Origin: Polytrichum commune
Lineage: Eukaryota; Streptophyta; Polytrichopsida; Polytrichales; Polytrichaceae
NCBI GenBank assembly: GCA_950295325.1
Contig: OX485806.1
Span: forward strand, 16,368,001 to 16,432,000
Direction of reading: 5' to 3'
Length of the DNA: 64,000 nucleotides
A model generated the notes under the pieces. It was not told where the DNA came from, ran no database searches, and saw only the letters and a list, made by a program, of their open reading frames with translations. The translations under genes were made by a program, and so were the position numbers. Position 1 is the first letter of the stretch, and each line of letters begins with the position of its first letter. Positions 47,741-58,260 of the stretch are shown here, in pieces.

Positions 47741-50287
47741 GCAAAGTATTCTGATCTTAGTAGAGTTATCGAATTCATGTATTTTCTCATTTGTAAGATC
47801 TAAAGAAACGGTTCCAATGCACTAATGAAAGCATGGTTTGGACATCGTATGTAAAAGTTATAAGGGTTTGAAGTTTTAGGTGTGTGTATGTGACTCAAAA
47901 ATAACACTTGTATCAAATGTTCAGAAGATGTACATATTCATCATGAATATATACACATTGTAAAATATTTTTGGATGTTGATTTTGAAGCATTCCTACCT
48001 TAGGTGGTCTCTTGTGAGATGGGGCACTAGAAGCGGGGAACAATACAATCTTGTATTGGTTGTCGGTCATTTAACTATGGGAGTGATGGAGAGGAACCGC
48101 CCATAGGTGAATTTCAATCCACATGTGTGTGGAAAGTTGCCCATAGTGAGTAGATGAAATAATTTCCAAGTAATCCAAGTAGGGTTTAGGGTTTAAACTT
48201 TATTGGTTTAGTGGTCTTCATGACTTATCATTCAACACAAAGTGTCATATGACAACCTCTTTAGATGCCACTCCCTAAACCCTTAACCTTAAACCGGACT
48301 AAGTTTAAGTCTAGAATTATAACATGTTGAATTCATTGTAGAATCCTATGATAAGTTCCTACAATAAAATATGCAAAGTTGATTATGATAATATTATATT
48401 TAAAGAATTATATTTCCACCATTCAACAATTGATTTTATAGATTTAAAATAAGAAAATAAATATTTTTTCTTTTCCATCATAATCTTGATAGCATAACAT
48501 TCAAATAATCACTAAGGATTCACATATTTCTCATGAAATCAAAAGTGTATGGATGAATCCGCTTATAGAACTGAAGCAACTTAAAAGTCTGACAAATTTT
48601 GAGAATATTTCCAAATTTACTTAAAGATGAGTTTGAAGCAAATGGAATGGATTCAATTCAATGTTCAAAAAGCCAAAGAACTTATGAGACTTGAGAATCT
48701 ACACAACTAGAGAGACCCTAAGTAATCCTCTAAAAGAACCATCACATGTGCACTTTCACTCATTATAACCAAATTAAAGCAAAGTTTATTTTCAACCCGA
48801 TTTCGGTTCATGATTTATCATAGATTCGCTAATGCAACCCAAGTTGTAGGTAATATCAAGTTACATCGGCATGTGTGTGGTCATTGGCAGTCAATTACTG
48901 CCTTCGTCCCAAAATTATTGTCCTACTCCCTGGAGTTTAATATCTTAAAATGTTTGTCCAAATGGCTACAAATGGAGGTATACGAAAGCTTGCCAAATCA
49001 GAGCAGAGGTGGCCATAAATGATCATGGAAGAGACTTTGTGCTAGATTTGGAGAAGTATAAGGCGGTGCAAATTCTTCTGTGTAGGAAGATAGAAAATTT
49101 TGAGGATTGCGATTTTTTTTGGTAATTTACTCCTTAAATTGAAATTATTATGAATTTTTGAAGCCAAAAGTTGGTCAAAACACATTACCAATGTCCAGAG
49201 TTTGCCATAACTGCTCATTCCTGCTCACTTTAGCACTCAAACCAGGGACATGTGTCATGGCACTATTGGTTTCGGCTTGATCAAATTCAGTGCCCAACCT
49301 TATTGAAATTTAATCCTAGCTTGATAAGAATCATGGCATCCTATAAGTTTTCGATGGGGTCCTGATCGGGAATAAGCACCTCCACTCTAAAAGGTGCATG
49401 AAATAACAAAGTACTAAGGGTCAGTTTCCATGTAGACCGCTTGCCCATTGGATTCTAGATAAGTAATAGTATTGCATTATGGGCAACCATAAGCAATATA
49501 GGGTGAACAGGCTCATATTCAAGTTGGTGACATATACGTTAGAGTTCTTTTTCTTTTCTTTCTTTCTTTCTGGACAATAATGGGTTGGGGATGTTCTCAT
49601 GGAGATAAGCACAAGCCACCAACCAACCACATTCTAGTAGCCTACTAGAATGTGGAGGGCCATGGTCATGGGCCGCAGGAACTTCCATGCGCCCACTAAA
49701 GCACTTTTTAACCTACAAGTGTCAATCACCAAAGCTTGGAGTTACCAAAGCCGGTCCTTTGTGACCTTAAAGAGGAGGTTATTAGGTGGGCCCAGATTTG
49801 AGAAGATGAGAGTAGCTAATTGACACACACAAACCCTACCCCACCAGATTCCATCTACATTTGGGCGAGTTTGTCCTTATTCCCACTAGAACCGGTGGGC
49901 AAGCGGCCTACATGGAAACTCACCCTAATTAGGTTCTTTGCCAACATTCCCCCAAGTTCCAACTCTATCGGTTTGGTTTCCTAACACTTACCAAGGGGGT
50001 AAGTAATACAATAATAAAAACTTGACCACCTTGTTGGGGGTACATTTTTCACAATACTTAAGGGGAGGGTGAAAACGATGATTCCTATGTAGAGCCTATG
50101 GATGGTTATTCTTAGACTAGTCAAATCAAGGTCAAAGACCTTGAATTAGTCTATTCATTTTGATTTGGTATGAATCAACAATAAATTTATAATGGTAGAT
50201 TTTTATGCACCCCCGCATTGTAGATGTTAGGAAACGAAATCCCCTTATAGTGTGTTGGTTGGTGGGTTATCCCAATTTAAGTTCAAT
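47741..50287. other. Intergenic, no gene seen
   Basis: AT-rich. About 49,480-49,540 (GGCTCATATTCAAGTTGGTG) resembles the 3' end of the 34.8-kb SINE candidate. Nothing else is recognised. Confidence 0.5.
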
Positions 50288-50508
50288 ACATCGTTTCCAG
50301 TGTTTGGGAGTCACTTACGATTTGGAACTTTGCAATGTTAAGTTTATTTACATTCAATATCATCTTTTATCCGTAAAAGATCAAATTGATTGTTTGGACA
50401 ATACAAAACAATAATATTGTTTCTTGGTTAAAACTTACATTAACAATAAAAAATACCAGCATTGCATAAATCTGAATAGTAAGTGACACCAGATATTATA
50501 AACGGTGT
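50288..50508. mobile_element. MITE, copy A of a head-to-head pair
   Basis: It runs from ACATCGTTTCCAGTG to TATTATAAACGGTGT, with inverted ends of about 50 bp (GAGTCACTTACGATTTGG against CTGAATAGTAAGTGACACC). Interior GATCAAATTGATTGTTTGGAC as in other copies. Confidence 0.8.
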
Positions 50509-50731
50509 ACACCGTTTATGGTTATTTAGTGCCACTTACTATTTGGAGTTCTACAGTGCTATAATTGTTTACTAAGAATGTAATATTTTACCATGTAAAG
50601 TCATTTATTTTTGAAAATGTCTCAGCAAACCTAGTTGACCTTTGTGAGGAAAAAATTGAATTTTAGAGTAAGAAGTTGTAGCATTGCATATTCCAAATAG
50701 TAAGCGAGACTAAATACCATAAACGACATAG
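50509..50731. mobile_element. MITE, copy B, abutting copy A
   Basis: It begins ACACCGTTTATGGTTATTTA exactly where copy A ends (AACGGTGT|ACACCGTT) and ends GAGACTAAATACCATAAACG. TIRs are about 50 bp. The interior differs from copy A, so it is a separate insertion rather than a duplication of A. Confidence 0.85.
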
Positions 50732-52265
50732 ACTAATTTGGGGTCTTTGGCGGAGATTTGGGAGTTAGTATGTCTTAAAATAGAAACATGGGCTTGATAA
50801 TAATAACCAACATTTTAACCTCCCCACCCTTGGTTCGCCCTCCCCCTCATACATGAGCCACATCGGGGGGTCTAGTCAGGGCCGAGCCAACCCGGCCAGT
50901 GTGGTTGGGCTTTCAGTGGGTGTTGCGAAAATTCATCCCAATTCTATCCCTTGGTCAAGGTTAGATATCCGAGCCTTTGAGGTAGGCCCCACCACGTTTG
51001 CCGAAGGTAAAACAACAATCGCCTATAACGCATATATGAAGTGATTCGACCCCGAATTGAGATCTATTGTGATAAATCAACCACCACTAACTTGTATAAG
51101 TAAAATCGGCCTAGTGTCCATTCCATGCATAATTACAACATGCCTAAATTGTATGATACCAACCTCCTATAGAATTGCACCTGCTCACACGATTATGATA
51201 TTGAAAAAACAATGTTTTGATTGGAGTTGTGTTATTTAACAACCGAACACACAAATGTCAGATCTCAAATAATCGTTACGCGGTCACTCTTTTCGAGCGG
51301 TCACTTACCCTTTGTGTGGGGTATATGGCAACGTTTGTAGCTAAGAACGGACACCGAAAAGGTCACGGCACGTGTTATGACATTGAGATTGGATTACGTG
51401 CTCAAATATAGACACCATTCTAGGTCCAATCGTTATCAACACAACTGGGAAGGGGTCTCTCTCTCTCTCTATGTATTACTAAACAAGAGAGAGAATCTCG
51501 AAGAGCTTTGACCTCTTCCAACTTTTGCATCTTCGCTTCGATTCCGAAGTTTGAAACGACAATCTTCGTGATCCACGATCTCCGATCGAACCGAACCGAA
51601 CGTTCCGGCGCCGATCCAACGGTCCCAAAGTGCATGGGGGGGGGGGGGGGGAGTCGGAGGTTCCCACGAAATAGGACCCCATAGCTCACCTTCCCCTTGT
51701 TACGTGGCCAAAGCCCCTGCAAATCCTCGCGAGTATTCAGAGCCGCGCCAGAAAAGCCGCAGGTTGTGTCTCTCTGACGATTAAATGCAATCCTTGGTTC
51801 TTGGAGATCTACCTGATCTGCACACGAATTGATCTCCTAACCCCCTCTGGATCGGTCCGGACAGTCGGGGGATTCAGCTGACCTAACTCCATTTCAATGG
51901 CTCACAAGTTTGGTTACATTTGAAGGATTGTCAATGGGCCAGCGAGATTAAAAAAAAAAAAGAAGAAGAAAAAAAGAAAAAAGAAGAAGAAAGAAGAGGA
52001 AAGATAAGAGTGAGTGAGAGAGAAAGAGAGGGAGAAAGATTGCCTGCATAACGTTTCTCAGCTGCGTGCGTTCCCGAAGGGATATGTATTGGGAAAGCAT
52101 GATTATCTATCCTTTGATTTTGGGGTTCCCTGTTTATGGGGAGCACTACGGCTGTGTATTGTGGAGTTTTGACCAACAACTAGTATTTGTCATGAGTTTT
52201 TTTTAATCGCAACTTCTTTTTATGGAAAAAGATCATCATCTAGTTGTTTAGTAATGTTATTGTTG
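50732..52265. other. Intergenic; GC-richer block near 51.4-51.9 kb
   Basis: The part around 51,420-51,900 is richer in GC and CG dinucleotides than its neighbourhood, like gene starts here, and has a 100-codon minus-strand frame (51,420-51,722) crossing a run of 16 G. No motif or following exon could be found, so it may be a dead promoter/exon or chance. A purine-rich tract lies at about 51,950-52,040. Confidence 0.35.
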
Positions 52266-54180
52266 AATATTTACTTCCCCCACTCTCGCGATGATGTTTT
52301 TGGGTCCCTAGGCCTAACCTTCTCCATCAATGGGAGGCTTATGGTTATGCTCATCTCCGTAATGCCGCATTCCTTCCCAAAGCCATCCGGTGGGCCCGCA
52401 TAGCATCTCAACATAAGCCATGTAGCCCGACCCTACTCCTCATCCTACATGGTGATTGGAAACACTCTCCACCACCTATTCTAAAGTACTCAGATATACA
52501 CCATGCCATCACCATTCCCCCACCCCCTTACCATGCAATACATCCCCACTCTTATACTCCCCCCTTATTACACCACCAATGTACCAAAACTTCTCACTAT
52601 CCTATACATCCATCACAACTCATTAAAGCATACCCTGAATAATATGTTGTCATATGTGCCTACCAACCTCTTACTTGCATTTCACACCTCTATAAACGTT
52701 CCCCTTCTCAATAGCACGCTTCTAACTCCCCCATCATACGTGGCAAGACATTTACCCCCCCCCCCCCCAACACCACTACCACCCAGAACCACCACCCCGC
52801 CATGCCATCTTCTATCACCCACCTCCATTCCCTCAAATATACTCCGTGATGCTCCTACTACATTGACGGATCCTCCACACCCCCCTGATAACGAAGGTAA
52901 TGGTAATATTGCCAACGTTGAAATTTTGAATGGCTCTAATCACACATCCATTGCAAATAAACTCCCGGATTATCCCCATATTCCTCCACGTTGAACTGTA
53001 TGCGCTCCTCCTAGCAACTCAACATACACAATATCTCTCCCATGATGTACACATATTCACGGATGGCCTAGATAGTATTTACCTCCACCCCGACAAACTC
53101 TTCATAGCAACTACCTTATTCCATACTAATCACAAAGTTGTGATGAACAAAGTTTGAGCTCATGCAAACTTATTTGGCAATGATGTAGCCAACAAACTTG
53201 CAAAACAATGATAAAATAATGACCCATTCCTCTAGACCAAATGCCCTTCCACCTTATTGGTCATCGCATTCCATATTGGCCTTCCAACGTACCCGCCTCT
53301 ACACAATACGATGGATCAATTCACAACATCAAACGTTACATAAAAATTGGATACCATAGCTAAACTATTTCCTCATTGGCCAATGCATTCCCTTACGTCG
53401 CCAAATGGGTACACAACTCACATTCACCAATTATAGTCAAACCTTTACTAGACCTCTAAATCTATCAGTGATGCCCAAATCACACAAGTTCTTAAGTTCC
53501 GTTACAACCACTATATGGGCAACCAACACAAACACCAAATTCCTAACCCAAAGTTATACCTTTGTAGACTTAACCAAAATGACATATGCCTCCACCTCCT
53601 ATCATGTTGCACTAACAAACACATCAACACCTTGCGCACAAATAGACATAACAAAGCAGTCCACACTTTATCCGCCACCCTCCTTTGCCAACCTACTATA
53701 CGACACTTCACCTTTTAATATATGCCGGCATTCATAACACTCGACACCCCAAAAACACACTATCCTCTTGGTTACTCCCATGCACATGTTTCCTACCCAA
53801 ATGCAACTGCCTTGCCCACCTAAGACTGGACATTCTTTGTATCGAAGGGAAATCGCCCAATGATACCCTCCTCCCCTACATTTGATGTATTCAATCATTT
53901 CAGTCCTCCCCTAAAATGATTGAATTATGGAACAACTACCATTTGTAAACACTCTCATCCCCCATCTACAAAAACTTGGTTGGAATACCCTTCCAACATT
54001 GGTTATCACTACCAACATTTGACGCATTATTTACAAAACATGAACACCTTCTTGACATCAAAATTCCACAAAATAAAATTTCAAAACCTCATGGAATCCA
54101 TTTCCCTTAATGTCATTAAATACTTTACATGTATCATTTTTAACAAAAGAAAACTCAAAAAATCCCAACCCTAGTTCCCT
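52266..54180 (+). pseudogene. Decayed LINE-like retroelement: RNase H, Cys-rich region and nuclease-like tail
   Basis: The sense strand is C-rich and G-poor, unlike its flanks. Broken frames can be read in order. 52,503-52,994 is a Pro/Thr-rich region. At about 52,989-53,210 an RNase H domain reads HVELYALLLATQ, HIFTDGLDSIYL, HPDKLFIATTLFHTNHKVV, stop, AHANLFGNDVANKLAKQ, which gives the Glu and Asp catalytic positions and the closing Asp. At about 53,500-53,720 there is CRLNQNDICLHLLSCC and TNRHNKAVHTL. At about 53,740-53,885 SWLLPCTCFLPKCNC is followed by LRLDILCIEG, resembling zinc ligands and a PD-type nuclease motif. At least five stops or frameshifts make it dead. The RT part is missing here; a separate copy at 61.6 kb carries RT thumb sequence. 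Confidence 0.7.
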
Positions 54181-55471
54181 TTCCTTAATCATCCTCTCAC
54201 ACTCTTTAGAACCACCTATCATTACCCCATCCTCCTCTTATTTGTCCTAACAACCCTATTATGAGGATGGCAAATGGACCAACTTCACATCGGTCAACTG
54301 ACGTTATTTTTCTTTTCTTTCTTGGAAGGGTGGTCAGAAGCGTTTTTAGAACATGATTTCTTGTGGGCCAAGGCAAAGAGGTTTTGGCCTTGACATGTGC
54401 CTAACCTTTGGGATGTTGATTTCAAGGTTTGTCCCCCCCCCTTTTTTTGGGTTAATGTTTGTTTTCCCCTTTAACTCAATCTAGATATCCAATTGGTATC
54501 CAAAGAAGACTAGTCCAACACTGGTACCAACCCCTTGAAACCTACCTCCGCAAGCATAGGCACATGTCAAGGCCATCATTCGTTTACCTTGGTCTACCAA
54601 ACCTTGTTTCAAAAACAATGTATTCAAACGTGGATGGCCACCACATGAGGACCTCATGTACTTGTGCTCATTTTTATCAAGGGCGACAATGGAGACAATT
54701 GAAATATGATTGTTGATCACTGTGAATTGTTGCAAAATAATTTCTTGCCAAATTTGTTCATTCAACCTATCAGGTCTCGTGTTGTTGGCTAAAAGGCACA
54801 TTCATGTTGGTGAATGGGGTAAGTAGAAGGGTTGGATTTTGTTGAGGATCAATCAAGGCATTGAACACAATGAAGAAGATGAAGGTATCACTCAAAAAAA
54901 AAAAAAAAAAAAAAAAGGAATAAAAAGATTGCAACATTTCTAGCTCTACTAATCGTAATTTGGCATGTTGTTTTCAATCAACTTCATCTCCAAATGCAAG
55001 TGACCAATGTTTAATATTGAGTCAATTTTGATACAAAGCCTTCAAGATTTACCATCTATTAAGCAATGATGCAATCAACATCAAATTTAACTCATATTTC
55101 AACCTTCTAGGTCTTGCAACAATGAAGTATCGCTTCAACTTGAAAGATTAAAATTCCATCCATGTTTGGTAGGCATTGATTCAATATATTAGTGGTTTGT
55201 GATGCTCAATGTTGGTTCATGCATTCTTATACGGTTGCACATCATCACCAATTTAATGAGAATGGTTTCATTGCAGTGTTTCCTGTACAAATTTGAGGCA
55301 CAACTCACAACAGTCACAAAGTGTAGCCATTTCTCGATCATTATTCTAATAATTACTCACAATCCACTTGTACAAGAGCCACTTTGCAAACTTTGTGAGT
55401 TAGAATCACTTGAACATTGATAGCCAGAGAATCGTGTAATATAAATATAATACACAATCATACAAAATCAG
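54181..55471. other. Intergenic / upstream of the acidic-protein gene
   Basis: It contains a poly-A run at 54,893-54,916 that could be the 3' tail of a retroelement, about 700 bp past the LINE piece. No gene is seen. Upstream exons of the following gene cannot be excluded. Confidence 0.45.
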
Positions 55472-57510
55472 ATGCAGGAGCCGTCAAAGTTCAATTGCAC
55501 GGCTGAGCAATTGACGAGTGCTCTCAAAGAGCAGCAATGCTTCGGTGCCTGGGACATGGAATTCAACAGCAACGAGGAATATCTGAAAGCTTTCCCTCTC
55601 AAAGGCCCAACATTTGGGTCACAAAGATTTGCAGATTCAGACTTGGATGATTGTCAGTCGTTGCCCCAAATTGTAATGCAGGTAACCAAAGTCACGAATT
55701 TAACTCATGTCTAATTGATTTGTATTATAGTGAATCAAGTACACAAATCTACATGTAACGATGTGTAAAACTCTATATATATGCACACACACACTTGCTC
55801 CCAACAACAGCATCAATACATGTAGGTTGATGTTAACACCGGCTTGAACATGACAAACAAATCACTGTGCTATCACACATTTTGGTGATAACAGCTGGTG
55901 TAACAATATTAGGTTTACTTCCCTCATATATCACCATTTCTATGTACCTATGAATTGGGCACGCTTTTTAAAGAACCCCTGTTATGGCGGGAAGCCTCAG
56001 CACCCTGCTCTCAACCAACCAAAAGCTGTCATGACACCAAGACATCGCCAGAAACCGGTTACGAATACATTTGAATTAGCGATTAAAAGATATCATATGT
56101 GCTCACGAGCACACCTGGATTTGTGTGAACAAATAATGTCCTTTGTGTGCAAAAATAAAGGCATCAGGTTTTCAAAAGAAAAAAACAGATTGCCTACATC
56201 ATATCAGACAAGTGAACATATTACATTTATTGTCTGTAAAGACAAAATGCTTTTCCTTCATGAGTTCTTGCAATGGACTTACATTGATGCTATATATGCT
56301 GAATTCATGTCTAACTTCTACTTAAAAGTGTTGCACTTTAGGAAGCCTGCCAGGAGGGAAATCTACTGCAAGAAGAACCCTATATTGAACAAGAATGTGA
56401 TGGAAACCTCAAAAATGATGGGCGTAAGGAATCCCAGGACGTCATCCTTGATGAAGATCTTACTCCAGTGCAAGAATCTGTGCAAGAATCTGAAACTGCC
56501 GAACTTGTCTCCCAACAGGTAAGCACATATTTCAATATAGAAATTAACACCGATTTCCACCAAATTCCTCCAAGTAAATTAACACTGATATGGAGAAGTG
56601 GAGGAGGTGCTTATCAGTTCACAGTCAACCTGCTCTATCTATAGATGTGCAAACCTTCAAAAGACCTCAAGTAAATTACTACATAGAGTTCAATAAGAAT
56701 AACCATTGACATTGTTCATGCACGTCGATTTCATGTCTGAATCTGGAACCTTGAACAATCAGAGTAACAACAAAATGAAAACCTTACTGTTAACAGGTGG
56801 ATAATGAGATGGTTGCTGCACTAGTCGAGATCACACTAGCAAGCGGAAGTGATGAGGTTGAGGATGTCATCAAGACATCAGATCTTATGATAGACGCTGT
56901 GGAGAAGTCGACAATAAGTGAAATTTGTGACCTTACAGTTGAAGAAACAGTTGACTTGATGGTAGGGGCTGTTGAAGAACCAATGACAACGACGACGACA
57001 ATAACAACAAGTGAGAATTTTGATGACAGTGAAGGTCCTACTGTTCCAATAAAGGAGGTTATTGAAGAGATTGTCATTGAACCCACCAGCAGAGGTGATC
57101 TTAAACTTGAAGAAGAAACAATTGACTGGATGGTGGATGTTGTCGCTGCAACAGCACCCTCTGTTGCAAATTTAGGTTTGGAGGTTGAAGAATCATCAAT
57201 CGTTGTCACAAAAGAGATCATGGAAGAAACTTCTATGGAACCTGAAGTAGAGCAGGGTGAGGTTGGAGAGATGACTTACCATGTGATGATGCATCATGTT
57301 GAAAAGAGACCGATTGCTGACAGTGTCGTTAAACTTGAAGCCATCGAATTGATGGCAGATGTTGTTGGGGACGAAAATATTGAGGTTGTAGAATCCACTG
57401 TTGCAATGGAAGAATTTGAAAACATTTCTACTGTTCAAGCTGAGGGAGGAGTTGAAGAGGAGGCCAAATGTATAAGCTACTGTATTGATAAAAACATGGA
57501 CAGTGGATAG
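55472..57510 (+). CDS. Acidic protein with internal repeats, function unknown
   Basis: Three exons, 55472-55681, 56342-56518 and 56797-57510, all phase 0 with GT-AG introns, give 366 residues ending in MDSG-stop. No known domain is recognised. Residues 1-70 (KFNCTAEQLTSALKEQQCFG...FNSNEEYLKAF) look like a small folded segment. The rest is Glu/Asp/Val-rich and probably extended. Two long repeats are visible, about residues 175-230 and 231-284: each starts L-x-x-E-E-T-[VI]-D-[LW]-M-V and ends K-E-[VI]-[IM]-E-E-x4-E-P. Partial units (TSDLMIDAVEKS before, VKLEAIELMADVVGDE after) flank them. No signal peptide or membrane helix. The ATG at 55,472 directly follows an AG (AAAATCAG), so this could also be an internal exon of a longer gene. 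It converges on the MIA40 gene with 750 bases between stops. Confidence 0.6.
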
Positions 57511-58260
57511 GTAGTCTGCATTGCATAAAATATATAAGAGGGGGCAAAATAGAAAAAGCTTCTCAGTAGCTGACCAAACCAACCATGAAAATAGTATCTT
57601 GAGGAAAATAATTTAACCTTCTGAGCAGGTCAAGCAGACACCTCCATGAAGACATTGACTCAACAATTCCATTCTCTTTGTAACTTACATTTCAGTATAT
57701 CCAAATACTTTGAACCAAATTGCATTGGGGAACACAATTCAACCCTAGGAAGCTTGTTACTGGCACTAATTCTCCACCTAGACATATTTAAAATCCAGTG
57801 CAACAAAAATGTCATCAAAACTATTGCAAATTTCTGCTCTACTGAACAATGTATTTACCACTGGACACAAAAACTCAATGTAGAGGGGAGAATAGCTGAA
57901 ATTTGGAGTTGGTTGAAATATTAGACACAATGGACAGTATGATGAAAAAATGCAGATGGTGTATTCATATCAATCTCATGCAATAATAGATGACCCATAT
58001 TGCAGCTTCCCAGCACTAGATCCGTGAAGGAAAATTGGAAGCATCAATCTTACTGCTACAAGGACTGCTCTAAGTAGGAAACTCTGGTTCAAACCCAAAT
58101 AGGGTGGTGAGCACGACCAGTGATTCACAATTGTATGTGACCTGCCCTGAGGTTGCTGAAGCTTGGAAACATTGTCAAATTTAGTCCCCAAGAGATCAAC
58201 AATTTGGCCTAATGCCATTGCACTTGTCGTCCTCAAACCAATTTCTACATTTGTGTGTAG
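57511..58260. other. Space between convergent stop codons
   Basis: It should hold the 3' UTRs of the acidic-protein gene (+) and MIA40 (-). Short frames on both strands are not supported as genes. Confidence 0.6.

Noticed and set aside
55950-56522. 190-codon frame with many Lys and Cys
   Set aside because: It is mostly intron 1 of the acidic-protein gene; the last part is that gene's exon 2 in the wrong frame.
56790-57221. 143-codon minus-strand Ser/Thr/Val-rich frame
   Set aside because: Antisense shadow of exon 3 of the acidic-protein gene; the sense strand has intron phases and acidic repeats that fit.
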